A stretch of 64,000 nt of DNA from Bedellia somnulentella (lineage: Eukaryota > Arthropoda > Insecta > Lepidoptera > Bedelliidae): positions 3,100,001 to 3,164,000 of the forward strand of contig OY755179.1 of NCBI GenBank assembly GCA_963576735.1, given 5' to 3'. A program made the translations under genes and the position numbers. Shown here one piece after another: positions 1 to 9,916 of this stretch (positions are counted from its first letter, which is position 1; every line of letters starts with the position of its first letter). The notes beneath the pieces were generated by a model. It was given only the letters and a program-made list of their open reading frames with translations. It ran no database searches and was not told where the DNA came from.

Positions 1-113
1 GAACCTTTATTTTACAATCTTTTACCTACTTTTCTTCCAAAACTGGCTGAGTAATTTCGTATTTAAAACCTCTGGCTTCCCCTTTTAAGGATTTATAGCC
101 GTGTATATATGTG
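1..113 (+). repeat. S1 SINE copy, cut by window start
   Basis: 3' half of S1: AAAACTGGCTGAG, the CTCTGGCTTCCCC block, the ATAGCCGTG tail motif, then a degenerate ATGT tract. The 5' part lies outside the window. Confidence 0.8.
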
Positions 114-146
114 TTTTTTTATTTTATAAATTAATAAAAAAATGAA

Positions 147-258
147 AGACATACATACATATACTCACGGCTATAAATCCCTAGAAGGGGTGTACAGAGC
201 TAAGGAATCAGAAATACCTCAGCCACTTTTGGAAAACTCAGTAGGGAAAAGATATAAA
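147..258 (-). repeat. S1 SINE copy, 5'-truncated
   Basis: Begins with (ACAT)n and CTCACGGCTATAAATCCC, the reverse complement of the S1 tail. Similarity stops after the GGGAAAAGAT segment, so only the 3' half was copied. Confidence 0.8.
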
Positions 259-487
259 GACATCAAACAAATTTAAAATACCGCATCAAAATTTGTGTTA
301 CCATCGTTATTCGCTCCGCTTATCCAGTCGTAGTCTGCCAAGTTTGCGATATAAAACCATTATAAAACTTATATCTTTTCTGCCTCTTGTCTAAATGTCA
401 ACAACACTGCCTGCTATTCCTGGAAGAACTAAACTTGTTTTCTGTGGTAAAACTTATAATTAATATGAGATTTTAAGAATATTAAGA

Positions 488-535
488 CTAGTGGTTTGCC
501 TCGGCTTTGCACGGGTTTTAGTATTATTCTTTGAT
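488..535 (-). repeat. Helitron-like 3' end fragment
   Basis: ACTAGTGG followed by CGGCTTTGCACGGG is the reverse complement of a Helitron-type terminus (hairpin, then CTAG|T). It is diverged from the H elements further along and its 5' extent is not visible. Confidence 0.4.
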
Positions 536-703
536 TTTACTAAGTTATTAGATCTCTATTTACGTTCAATGGCAAGAGGTTATAGGCTATGTGGCTTCTG
601 AAGGTGGTTATTTCATATCGGTGAAAGATTTATGTATGTAAGATTTATCTGTTTCGAAGACTATTAATTACAAACAAACACACATTTTTTTTTCATTTTA
701 ATC

Positions 704-920
704 AGTGCCGGCTTAGAATGTCGCTACCCCTTTCTACCCACGAGTGTCGTAAGAGGCGACTAAGGGTATTGGGGCTATTAATTGGATTTTTGGGCGATGC
801 GGCTGGAGACCCATCACCAAAAACCTTTATTTTACCGCCTTTTCCTCACTCAACTTCCAAAAGTGGCTGAGGAATTTATAGTTCCTTGGCTCTGGCTACC
901 CCTTCGAGGGAATTAAAGTA
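704..920 (+). repeat. S1 SINE copy, subtype A, left arm of inverted pair
   Basis: Starts AGTGCCGGCTTAGAATG and carries subtype A markers (GTCGCTACCCC, ACTAAGGGTATTGG, ATCACCAAAAACC). The tail is lost just after the CCCCTTCGAGGG hairpin. It abuts an oppositely oriented S1 with about 8 bp between. Confidence 0.9.
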
Positions 921-928
921 AATCCCTA

Positions 929-1153
929 GGGCTGTAAATCCCTAGAAGGGGTAGCCAGAGCTAAGGAATTAGAAATTCCTCAGCCACTTTTGGAAAGTTG
1001 AGTGGGGTGAAGATGGTAAAATAAAGGTTGTTGGTGATGGGTCGCCAACCGCATCGCCCAAAAATCCCTTAAAAGCCCCAATACCGTTAGTCGCCTCTTA
1101 CGACACCCGTGGGTAGAAAGGGGTAGCGACATTCTAAGCCGGCACTACACGGC
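929..1153 (-). repeat. S1 SINE copy, mosaic A/B, right arm of inverted pair
   Basis: Tail-to-tail with the preceding copy and no microsatellite between. Its head is subtype A (GTCGCTACCCC, TGTCGTAAGAGG). Its body is subtype B (ACTAACGGTATTGG, CACCAACAACC). Confidence 0.9.
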
Positions 1154-1961
1154 AAGACAAAACAATGAAATAAACCTATTCTTCTGATTTATAGGGTATT
1201 TAGTAAAGTTGAAAAGAGGTTTGGTTTACCATAGAACTCTTTATATCGTTAACTCGTTATATCCTGAATCTCAGACAAATTTTATTGTAAGAACATTAAA
1301 GAAATCATGACTTTAGGGCCTATTTCATACAAATCAAATCAGAACTAGCAATCCTTTTCTACTCTGAACTTCCTGTAATAGCTAAGGAGTTGTTTATTGT
1401 AAAGCTCACGTATGTAGGTGACAATCTTTAATCTATATGTTTGATTCTCTTTTGGTTTTGCCGAAAACACAAAAATGTATGACGTTCCCTCAATACAAGT
1501 CGATTTATAACTCGCACACATTCGATATTTTCCATTAACTTTTTTCGTTCCCTATCGCCTATCAGCTTAACCAGACTGTCCAAGCATGGGCAGTGATGGA
1601 TGACACTCGCTCTATTTCCATCCACCGCCAATATACAGACCCGGTCAGGTCCCATCTATCTACCCGCTGTTTCCCCGCGGCATAGATGCGTTCTATCAAC
1701 TTCGATACACTCGGTCATTTGAATAAATGGTGCTTTTCAATTGTAATTGGTTAATATTGGTTGTTGATAGTGGCACCTTTGAAACTATTAATTCTATAAA
1801 TCTTTAAATCTTTATTTTGTGCGTTGACACATAGATTTAATTCGTAATTCTTTGTAGTTATACCATAGTTATACTTTATAACGTTATAAAACTACTGAAA
1901 ATAAAAAATATAGTGCTTAAAATGGAGATGCAAAGTCATGTTTTCCAGTTTAATTTATACA
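1154..1961. other. no supported gene
   Basis: A 75-codon minus-strand frame lies at 1428-1655 but shows no family motif, signal peptide or splice context that I recognise. The rest is AT-rich and unassigned. Confidence 0.5.
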
Positions 1962-2192
1962 AACATACATATACTAATCCCTAGAAGGGGTAGCCAGAGC
2001 TAAGGAACTAGAAGTTCCTGACTTTTGAAAAGTTGAGTGGGGAAAAGATGGCAAATTAAAGGTTGTTGGTGATGGGTCTCCAACCGCATCGCCCAAATTC
2101 CCGTAAAAGCCCCATTACCGTTAGTCGCCGCTTACGTACACCCACCGGAAGAAATGGGATAGTGTTATTCTAAGTTGACACTACACAGCAAT
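1962..2192 (-). repeat. S1 SINE copy, subtype B
   Basis: Near full length: (ACAT)n tail, CTAATCCCTAGAAGGGG, then the body to the head GTCAACTTAGAAT. Small deletions lie in the middle. Confidence 0.88.
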
Positions 2193-2604
2193 ATTTAATT
2201 ATTTTTTTTAATTTATAATTTTTAATATTAGATGTCTTAACGTAACATATACCACACTTATTTTTCTCATGTCATATAACGCATGTACATTTGAACTCTT
2301 TTCTTACGAGTATTTTTTCGACTGATATTTCCCGTCAGTAGAGTTCCGAAGTAGTTGCGTGCCAAAGTTGCGTGTTCTACGAAACTATTTTCTCGGACTC
2401 CATGTTGCTTTCTCATTTTTGTTTTCTATTTTTTGTTAATACTTAATTGATATTTCTATACAACGGGATATATAGTAATTCATATTATATTTCCTGTTAA
2501 GTACCTTGCTAGAATAGCACAACTCTGGTTATTGGATGAGTTCATTTCAAAATATTGTTCAGAAGATTAACAGCAAAACACTATTGATGACATATTAATG
2601 ATAG

Positions 2605-2638
2605 AATAACTCTTTATTACACATCAAACACAAATTTA
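2605..2638. repeat. repeat R, left part (split by insertion)
   Basis: ACTCTTTATTACACATCAAA matches the same motif at about 36270. The other half of this repeat resumes near 3395, so the intervening 750 bp is an insertion. Confidence 0.6.
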
Positions 2639-3388
2639 CAAAAAGCGGCCAAGAGCGAGATATACTCGCTAATGAAGGGTTCCGTAGCAGCACTAGCAGC
2701 AGGTAGGTTGTAACATAGTAATATACAAGTTTAAAATGTTTAGTTTAAAATGTTATTTACTTATCACTGATTTACTATAAGAAAACAATGGTTCACGTTT
2801 TATGCGTAAGGCCTGTGATAGTAAAATTATTGTTATATATTTCAGTGAAATTATAAATTAGGTAAGTAATTTGATTTATGACGTTTAAAAATAGAACTAC
2901 TGGCTAAATCTCATTCAAACCAATTTTCGTTAGTAGTTTGTATAGTAATACACATCATATATTTTTTTCAGTTTTATCATGCCCATATTTTAGAAGTTAC
3001 GGGGGGGGGACACACATTTTACCACTTTGGAAAAGTCTCTCGCGCAAACTATTCAGTTTTGAAAAAAATGATATAAAAAACCTCAACATCATTTTCAAAT
3101 ACCTTTTGATAGATACCCCACACGTATAGGTTTGATGAAAAAAAAATTTTGAGTTTCAGTTCTATGTATCGGGAACCCTAAAAATTTTGGTTTTTTTTTC
3201 AGATTTTATTTTTTAATCTTAATGCGGTTTACAGAATACATCTACGTACCAATTTTCAATAGTGTAGTTCTTATAGTTTCGGAATAAACTGGCTGTGACA
3301 TACGGACGGACGGACGGACGGACAGACAGACAGACATGACGAATCTATAAGGGTCCCGTTTTTGCCATTTGGCTACGGAACCCTAAAA
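2639..3388. mobile_element. interspersed repeat with GGAC/GACA tract, inserted in R
   Basis: Begins AAAGCGGCCAAGAGCGAG with GAAGGGTTCCGTAG shortly after. Ends in (GGAC)n(GACA)n, TATAAGGGTCCCG and CTACGGAACCCTAAAAA. The opposing GGGTTCCGTA and TACGGAACCC blocks near its ends make it look like a non-autonomous element. This end structure is widespread in lepidopteran genomes. I cannot assign its class. Confidence 0.6.
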
Positions 3389-3394
3389 ATAATA

Positions 3395-3480
3395 ATATGA
3401 TCAAACAGTTTACAGTGAGGTACAATTGGCGGTCTTATCGCTAAAAGCGATCTCTTCCAGACGACCTTTGGAAGGTGAGA
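3395..3480. repeat. repeat R, right part
   Basis: Contains GGTACAATTGGCGGTCTTAT and CGCTAAAAGCGATCTCTTCC, which also occur at 36340-36385. It completes the copy interrupted at 2639. Confidence 0.65.
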
Positions 3481-3527
3481 TCTATAAATTAATGATTAAT
3501 TATTGTTGGTGTACTGTGTTTTTTTTT

Positions 3528-3612
3528 CCTTAGCTCCCAAAAAGGGCTGAGAAATGTATTTTATACAGAGTTTTGGCAACCCTTTTTCATGATTAATAGT
3601 CAAGAATATAAA
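3528..3612 (+). repeat. degenerate S1 fragment
   Basis: GCTCCCAAAAAGGGCTGAG and the GGCAACCC block resemble the S1 3' half. The tail motif is almost lost. Confidence 0.45.
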
Positions 3613-3647
3613 TACGTGGGTGTGTTGCCTATTTGATATGATACAAT

Positions 3648-3857
3648 ACATACATAAAATCACGAATTTCAATTCCTGAAAGGTGTAGCCAGAGTTTAAG
3701 AATAAGAAATTATCTGTCACTTTTGGAAATTAAATGGGAGAAAGATGGTAAAACAACGGTTTTTGGTGATGGTTCTCTGACCGGATCGCACATAAAGCAC
3801 TTAAAAAGCCCCAATACCCATCGCCGCCCCTTACGAAAACCCACAGGATGAAATGAT
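3648..3857 (-). repeat. S1 SINE copy, old
   Basis: ACATACATAAAATCACG tail, then GTAGCCAGAG, GGTGATGG and AAAAAGCCCCAATACCC in order. It is diverged and has lost the terminal head. Confidence 0.75.
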
Positions 3858-4172
3858 TATATACGATACGATTATTATGATACGTTAATTGTAAGTATTA
3901 AAATCCGAGCTAAAGGCCTTGATATGCACAACAAATATAAAACAATACAAACATAAATAAAATGAACTCCTTATTTGATATAATAAAAGCAACACTATTA
4001 GCAAAAGTAGGCCAACTACTGGCAGTTACAATATAAATAAAGGCTTTCCACTACAAGACAATAGGCTGTAATTATCTCCGAAATAAACACACTTTACACA
4101 GAGTACAAATTATACAACTTCCCCTTTGTTATTGAGGAAATGTGTTTAATTTTAAAACTAATTATTGTATAC

Positions 4173-4416
4173 GCCGTGTAGTGTCGGCTTAGAATAGCAC
4201 TACCCCGTTTCTACCGATGGGTGTACGTAAGAGGCGACTAACGGTATTGGGGTTTTTAAGGGATTTTTGGGCGATGCGGTTGGCGACCCATCACCAACAA
4301 CCTTTATTTTACCATCTTCACCCCACTCAACTTTCCAAAAGTGGCTGAGGAATTTCTAATTCCTTAGCTCTGGCTACCCCTTCTAGGGATTTACAGCCGT
4401 GAGTATATGTATGTAG
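4173..4416 (+). repeat. S1 SINE copy, subtype B, near full length
   Basis: Starts GCCGTGTAGTGTCGGC and ends GCCGTGAGTATATGTATG. It carries the GCGGTTGGCGACCCATC box and the CTACCCCTTCTAGGGA hairpin. Confidence 0.92.
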
Positions 4417-4626
4417 TTATTGTAATTAATAGTTTTCTGTTTCTGCTTATACTTACGCATATTACGGCAATACAGGGTAAACAGGGTGGGGATGGGATTG
4501 ATAAACAAGCAGAATATTCGAGAAGCTTAGAGGAAAGATTTAGGTTATCTTAGATGCCTTGTTTAGCACCCAAAAATGTGTCTTGTGTGTGAAGAACATA
4601 TTCAGTTGTATGTACATACAAACTAT

Positions 4627-4672
4627 GTAGAGTCAGCTTAGAGTAGCACTACCCCATTTCTATTCGTGGGTG
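4627..4672 (+). repeat. S1 head fragment
   Basis: GTAGAGTCAGCTTAGAGTAG followed by CACTACCCCATTTCT, ending at GTGGGTG. Only the 5' head is present, which is the reverse of usual LINE-type truncation. Confidence 0.6.
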
Positions 4673-4907
4673 TTTGTATGTATGCATGGGTACATATACT
4701 CAACTCACGGCTGTAAAGCCCAAAAATGGATTGCCAAAATTTCACATTGAAAAAATCATCAGCCACTTTTGGAAGTTGCGTGGGGGAAGGAATGTAAAAT
4801 AAATGATCTTGGTGATCGGTCTCTAACCGAATTCCCCGAACATCACTTAAAATGCACCGAAATCCTTAGTTGCCTCTTACGTTCACCTACGGACAGAAAC
4901 GGGGTAT

Positions 4908-5309
4908 ATACATACATATACTCACGCCATTAGTTCCCATTGGGGTAGGCAGAGACTATTGATCGCCACTTCGCACGATCCCGACAAACCTCTCTAGCTT
5001 CGTTTACATCCATCAATCTTTTCATACATGCTCTTTTATTCTTCATATTTCGGACGCCAGCCTTTTTGAGCACACTCTCAATTTGGTCCAAGTGTGTTCT
5101 CCGTGGTCGTCCTCTACTAACATTACCATCCACACTAGCTCTATAGATCCCTTTTACCAATTTTCTATCATCCATCCTCTCTATGTGCCCAAACCATCTC
5201 AACATTCCTTTTTCTATCTTTCTTACAATATCATCTTTCACACCACACTTTTTACGAATAACACTATATCTCACTCGGTCACATAATCTAACATTAGAAA
5301 AGGGGTTGT
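4908..5309 (-). mobile_element. L (RTE-like LINE) 3' end nested in S1
   Basis: Begins with (ACAT)n and CTCACGCCATTAGTTCCC, the reverse complement of the L tail, and extends inward for 400 bp of coding sequence. It is 5'-truncated, as expected for target-primed reverse transcription. Confidence 0.88.
4930..5274 (-). pseudogene. RTE-like LINE reverse transcriptase, C-terminal end
   Basis: The frame reads 114 residues to its own stop. Visible motifs are MLRWFGHIERM near residues 24-34, GRPRRTHLDQIE near 55-66, NKRACMKRLMDVNEAREVC near 79-97 and RAKWRSIVSAYPNGN at the end. This is the conserved region after the polymerase domain in RTE-type LINE proteins, at the 3' end of the element. The catalytic reverse transcriptase and endonuclease are absent here; a separate L piece near 50 kb carries the endonuclease. 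The ATG shown is only the first in the surviving frame, not a real start. This copy has no internal stop, so it is among the younger L fragments. It has no host role. Confidence 0.85.
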
Positions 5310-5473
5310 GCTAAACTAATCCGTCATTACACAGCAAATTATGCAATTGAACTTTAATATCCAATAATTTACAGATTGCATATTAAAAGTTTTCAATGCT
5401 ATTTTAATGCCAATGCAAAAGATTGTTATCCCTTGAAATCTGTAGTTCAGTCAGTTGTAAAATAATATTTATT

Positions 5474-5705
5474 GATACATACATACATACATATACTCAC
5501 GGCTATAAATCCCAAGAAAAGGTAGCCAGAGCTAAGGAACTAGAAGTTCCTCAGACACTTTTGGAAAGATGATTGGGGAAAAGTAGCAAAATAAAGGTTG
5601 TTGGTGATGGGAACCGCATCGCCCAATACTACCGTAAGTCGCCTCTTACGTACACCCACCGGCAGAAATGGGGTAGTGTTATTCTAAGCCGACACTACAC
5701 AGCAA
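5474..5705 (-). repeat. S1 SINE copy, subtype B
   Basis: Four ACAT units, CTCACGGCTATAAATCCC, and the head ending in ACTACACAGC. A deletion removes part of the segment around the GGGTCTCCAACC box. Confidence 0.9.
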
Positions 5706-5769
5706 TTATAATAATATACAGCTTTATTAATATAACTAGTAAATATGAAAATACATTTGTTTTATTATC

Positions 5770-5870
5770 TTTAGAGCTGAGTCTGAGGAGTTTTTAGCTC
5801 TAGAGCTCTGACTGCCCGTTTTTGGGATTTATGGCCGTGAGTATATGTATATATGTTTGTTTGTTTGTTA
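5770..5870 (+). repeat. S1 3' fragment, subtype C
   Basis: GCTCTAGAGCTCTGAC, CCCGTTTTTGGGATTTATGG and CCGTGAGTATATGTATATAT mark the older C subtype. The tail changes to (GTTT)n. Confidence 0.75.
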
Positions 5871-6085
5871 CCTTCATTCTTATTAATAAACATAATTGGT
5901 GTAAAATGAACACTTTGAACTAAATGCATGGATATTCACACGGACTAGTCTACATCACAATTTTTTTCTGTCTTGACATCTTTTTTCTGCGGCTTGTCTC
6001 TAAAATGACTAATGAGCAATTTTTGTAAGATAATTTCATTGACAGATAGATGATGTATTCAGGAGTAACTTAACCTTCAATTTAG

Positions 6086-6164
6086 TTTTACACTGGCTGA
6101 GGAGTTTCTAGGTCTGAAGCGCTGGCTACCCCTTTTTGGGTTTTGTGGCCGTGGGTGTATTTAT
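6086..6164 (+). repeat. S1 3' fragment, subtype C
   Basis: CACTGGCTGAGGAGTTTC, GCTGGCTACCCCTTTTTGGG and GTGGCCGTGGGTGTA. It is 5'-truncated. Confidence 0.72.
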
Positions 6165-6202
6165 GTTAATTTACATTATACTACATTAATTATATACATT
6201 AG

Positions 6203-6415
6203 CTGTGTAGTGTCGGCTTAGAATAGCACTACCCCATTTCTTCCTGTGGGTGTCCGTAAGAGGCGACTAACGGTATTGGGGCTTATAAGCGATTTTTGGG
6301 CGATGCGGTTGGAGACACTATCATTTCCAGAAGTGGCTGAGGAATTTCTCATTCCTTAGCTCTGGCTACCCCGTCTAGGGATTTACAGCCGTGAGTATAT
6401 GTATGTATGTATGTA
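6203..6415 (+). repeat. S1 SINE copy, subtype B, internal deletion
   Basis: Head GCTGTGTAGTGTCGGC and tail GCCGTGAGTATATGTATG are intact. About 40 bp around the CACCAACAACC region is missing. Confidence 0.9.
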
Positions 6416-7085
6416 CATTAATTGACCATCTTAGTACCCATATAGTAGCAAATAAAATCTACATAGTTATTCTTAGAAATCGTATCTAGAAAGCCCTACC
6501 AGATTTCCAATTCCAAGACGACAGCACTACGTTCCAATCTAGACTTTAATAGCATTACTTCTAAAGTGAAGTCTGTGAAGCTGAAACGTTTTACGCAGGT
6601 ATCACGCTGCTTGAAGACTGGCGCCATAAATTACTTGCCTCTCCTTGCCATTACACTATCAAAAACCTGCATCCTGCGTTCACATCTGCTGTCTCAATTT
6701 ATTCATACAACTAAAAAGAGATGACCTACTAAACCAAGTCTTTGCTACTAGGTTTAAAAAGTGAATTGAACCGGACATGCTATTCCCTATCCGCTTAGTG
6801 CTGCACTATTCATGAACTCAATTACTGTTCAAGTCCTGTTTAACTATATGGTTTTGCTTTTTAGTAACTTGTAGAATGTTTACGAATCACACAACTTTAG
6901 TAGAACCAGAGTTTATGTAGAGTTTGAGTAAATTGTAACCCTGGTTTGTTGACCTGTCGAATGCATATAAATTACACGGATAGATGCAATAATAAATACC
7001 AAAGAGGAGTAGGCAGAGCTGTAGAATCGGAAAAAGAACAACTATTATTGAAAGGCGATTGGGGAAGAAGTAATAATATTTGGAG
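6416..7085. other. no supported gene
   Basis: No recognised repeat until about 7005. A short GTAGGCAGAGCT stretch at 7009 hints at a very degraded retroelement tail. No coding frame is supported. Confidence 0.4.
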
Positions 7086-7445
7086 CGACATGATAGTCCA
7101 GTGGGTAGAACACCCGCCCGAAAACAAAAGGGCGTGAGTTCCAATCCTGGGTCGGGCCTACACCAATTTGTCTTTTCTAAAGTCATATGTGTGGTTAATT
7201 TATCATGGTTGTTAACGGTGAGGGAAAACATCGTGAGGAAACCCACATGGCTGAGTTGTACTAAGTCATGTGACAGTGTATTCGTACAAAACGACGATAG
7301 GCCTGCCCCCTATCACGTGAGTACACTGTCTAAGCAAAACGTGGGTACCTTCTCTGGACACTAGATGGCGCTGCCATGTGAGTTTCAGAAGTATTGGTAC
7401 CTCTGCCAACCCCTTCGGGGATAAACGGCGTGAACGTTTATGTTA
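7086..7445 (+). repeat. S2 tRNA-derived SINE, full length
   Basis: The tRNA-like head has an A box (ATAGTCCAGTGGG) and a B box (GAGTTCCAATCC). The body contains GTGTGGTTAATTTATCATGG, CCTATCACGTGAGTACAC and AAAACGTGGGTAC. The end has CCAACCCCTTCGGGG and GGCGTGAACGTTTATG. The head would act as an internal RNA polymerase III promoter in a young copy. Confidence 0.9.
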
Positions 7446-7630
7446 CGTTTATGTAATAATATTTCTGGTAGCGCGTCGTAGCTGATGGTGCTAGTTATGG
7501 GGGTAACCCTGTAGTCTATAGCCACATCATTCGCCACCAGCTTGAAAAAATGAAATTGTGCTAATCTTGACTACGTCAATGACGGCCTTACCTATTAGAC
7601 AACAATATAACTAATTATTTACAAATTATT

Positions 7631-7884
7631 TGCCGTGTAGTGCCGGCTTAGAATGTCGCTACCCCTTTCTACCCACGGGTGTCGTAAGAGGCGACTAAGG
7701 GTATTGGGGCTTTTTATTGGTTTTTGGGCGATGCGGTTGGAGACCCATCACCAAAAACCTTTATTTTCATCATCTTTTCCCCACTCAACTTCCAAAAGTG
7801 GCTGAGGAATTTATAATTCCTTAGCTCTGGTTAGCCCTTCTACGGATATATAGCCGTGAGTATATGTATGTATGTGTGTATGTT
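7631..7884 (+). repeat. S1 SINE copy, subtype A, left of inverted pair
   Basis: Begins TGCCGTGTAGTGCCGG and ends GCCGTGAGTATATGTATG plus a GTGT/GTAT tract. It faces another S1 tail-to-tail, 45 bp away. Confidence 0.92.
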
Positions 7885-7930
7885 ATTTACAAAATCACCT
7901 AAACAAAAATGAATCATAATAAAGAAAAAG

Positions 7931-8185
7931 TACATACATACATATATATACTCACGGCTATAAATCCCTTAACGGTGTAGCCAGAGCTTTGGAATGAGAA
8001 ATTCCTCAGCCACTTTTGGAAGTTGATTGGGGAAAAGATGGTAATAATAAATGTTTTTGGTGACGGGTCTCCAACCACATCGCCCTAAAATCACTTAAAA
8101 AGCCTCTATACCCTTAGTCGCCTCTTACGATCACCCACGGGTAGAAATGGGGTAGTGTTATTCTAAGCCGACACCTACACGGCGA
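7931..8185 (-). repeat. S1 SINE copy, right of inverted pair
   Basis: (ACAT)n tail, CTCACGGCTATAAATCCC, body and head ending in ACACGGCGAA. With the preceding copy it forms a hairpin-capable inverted repeat of about 250-bp arms. Confidence 0.92.
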
Positions 8186-8247
8186 AATAATAAAGAAAAA
8201 GCACTAGACCAATATTTTTGTAACACCTAATTAATTCATATATACAA

Positions 8248-8296
8248 GACATTAGTACCTGACCTGGTAGGTAGAGAACTATCAATCGCCATTTGT
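8248..8296 (-). repeat. degenerate L 3' tail
   Basis: GGTAGGTAGAGAACTATCAA followed by TCGCCATTT resembles the L end. Only about 50 bp is recognisable. Confidence 0.45.
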
Positions 8297-8578
8297 ATCA
8301 ATCTAACTTATTTCCAATTAAACGTACCACAAAGTGACAATAATTTCAACAAAATCAACGTATATTTACCATGTCTGGTGTACACATTTGTACAATATTA
8401 ATATTTAACAATACAATAATTAAAATTAATGATATATAAAAAAAACATCGTAATAAATTAATTAAAAACTATACAGATAATTAAATTACACCGAAAGCGT
8501 TGAATAATGCAATTTATTATGTCATCTGATCATGTTGTTTCGTGAAAATGTCCGTCAAAATTCCGATTAAGCTAAGTA

Positions 8579-8775
8579 TTGAAACAACTTTTGATTTTCG
8601 GATATTTTAATCGCGTATTATTACATTATTTTTAAAGCCCGACGTTTCGAAAACTTTTCAGTTATTTCATGGTCTTCCCGTGACCATGATAACTGAAAAG
8701 TTTTCGAAACGTCGGGCTTTAAAAATAATGTAATAATACGCGATTAAAATATCCGAAAATCAAAAGTTGTTTCAA
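8579..8775. repeat. short palindromic element (MITE or foldback)
   Basis: Two near-perfect arms, 8579-8674 and 8682-8775, flank a 7-base loop. Each arm has GAAACAACTTTTGATTTTCG at the outside and the CGACGTTTCGAAAAC motif nearer the centre. A one-arm relative lies at 53247-53315, so this is a dispersed family. No coding capacity. Confidence 0.85.
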
Positions 8776-8954
8776 TTATAATGTGCAATCGTGAAAATCT
8801 TAGAAAAAAAGCTAAAGTATGCTTTGTTAACCCGAAAAAGACTGAACAAATTGTTATTCAATTCACAATATTTTATATCCTTTGGAATCAAATAGTTTTA
8901 GAGAATAACTAATATGTTTTATTATGGAAGTGGATGATGAGTGAGGCGGAAGAA

Positions 8955-9181
8955 GCATGAGAATGAAATAGAAAGAGGAATGTTAAGATGGTTTGGGTAC
9001 ATAGAGAGGATGGATGATTGTTAATTGTAATTTAGTACGCTCAAAAAGGCAGGTGTACGAATTATGAAGAATAAAAGAGCTTGTATTAAAATATTGAAGG
9101 ATGAGAAAAAAACTAGAGTGGTTTGGCAGGATCGAACAACATGGCGATCAATAATCTCTGCCTATCCCAATGGGAAATAAT
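8955..9181 (+). mobile_element. L (RTE-like LINE) 3' end, left part
   Basis: Reads as GMLRWFGYIERMDD and later as a degenerate NKRAC and CQDR segment on the plus strand. It runs into the CTATCCCAATGGGAAATAAT tail, where another SINE has inserted. The tail resumes at 9526. Confidence 0.82.
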
Positions 9182-9512
9182 TCTCACAGCCCATATACGT
9201 CCCCACCAAGGGGCTCGAGCCTACCCTATATAGGGTGATTTGGCCTTAGTCCACCACGCTGGCCAGTTGCGGGTTGACAGACTTACGACTACTACCTTAA
9301 TAGTAGCCGGGACCGACGGCTTGACGTGCCCTCCGAAGCACGGAATCATCTTATTTTTCGGATAATCAGGTGTTTCAAGCCTACAATATCCTTCCAGAGA
9401 GAGTTAAATCTTACAAATTAAATTTGTAAGGTTATCACCCTCCGGGGGTTGAACCTGAGACCTCCATACCTGAAACCAAGCGCTTAACCGCGAGATCACA
9501 GAAGCAGTATTT
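9182..9512 (-). repeat. S3 tRNA-derived SINE nested in L
   Basis: A 331-bp insertion flanked by perfect 13-bp copies of AATGGGAAATAAT (9169-9181 and 9513-9525). On the minus strand the head has a B box (GGTTCAACCCCC) and an A-box-like CTCGCGGTTAAGCG. The CCACGCTGGCC motif in the body is common in lepidopteran SINEs. Confidence 0.85.
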
Positions 9513-9525
9513 AATGGGAAATAAT

Positions 9526-9560
9526 GGCGTGAGTATATATTTGTATGTTTTTTTTTATTG
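9526..9560 (+). mobile_element. L 3' tail, resumed
   Basis: GGCGTGAGTATATATTTGTA completes the L element interrupted at 9181. Confidence 0.8.
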
Positions 9561-9584
9561 TGATTGTATTTGCTATTAAGTGAT

Positions 9585-9712
9585 GGCTTATACTTGCACT
9601 AAATCATTTAGTCTCGTGGGTGTCGTAAGAAGTGGCTTAGGGGATGGCAGTGTTTGTTGTGCGATGATGTTGCGAGACTGATACATGATCCTTTATTTTA
9701 CTACTTTCACCC
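9585..9712 (+). repeat. degenerate S1 copy
   Basis: TCGTGGGTGTCGTAAGAAG, GCGATGATGTTGCGAGAC and CCTTTATTTTACTACTTTC occur in S1 order but are strongly diverged. The 3' end is missing. Confidence 0.6.
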
Positions 9713-9916
9713 TAATACCCATAGTTAGTACAATACAACTCATAAATCAAAAATTAAAAAGTAGTCGATAAAAATAGAAAATATAAATCTATTCTAATAA
9801 TTTTTAAAGAGATAGTTTTTTAGTTGTTATTAATTAGACTCTGAAACCGATTAACCGATTTTAAAAATTACGCCAAAACCAGTGCGAAGCTGAAGCGGAC
9901 AGTTAATGCTCTAACA

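Larger units (their letters stand above)
4690..5337 (-). repeat. S1 SINE copy interrupted by L insertion
   Basis: The tail and body run from 4690 to about 4907. The head resumes at 5310 (GGGGTTGTGCTAA to ATTACACAGCAA). Between them sits an L element, flanked by AAACGGGGT on the left and AAAAGGGGT on the right, a probable target-site duplication. Confidence 0.82.

Noticed and set aside
1428..1655. 75-codon minus-strand frame
   Set aside because: Less AT-biased than its surroundings, but no motif, neighbour or splice evidence supports a gene.
7080..7364. 94-codon frame
   Set aside because: Lies inside an S2 SINE; similar frames recur in other S2 copies by descent.
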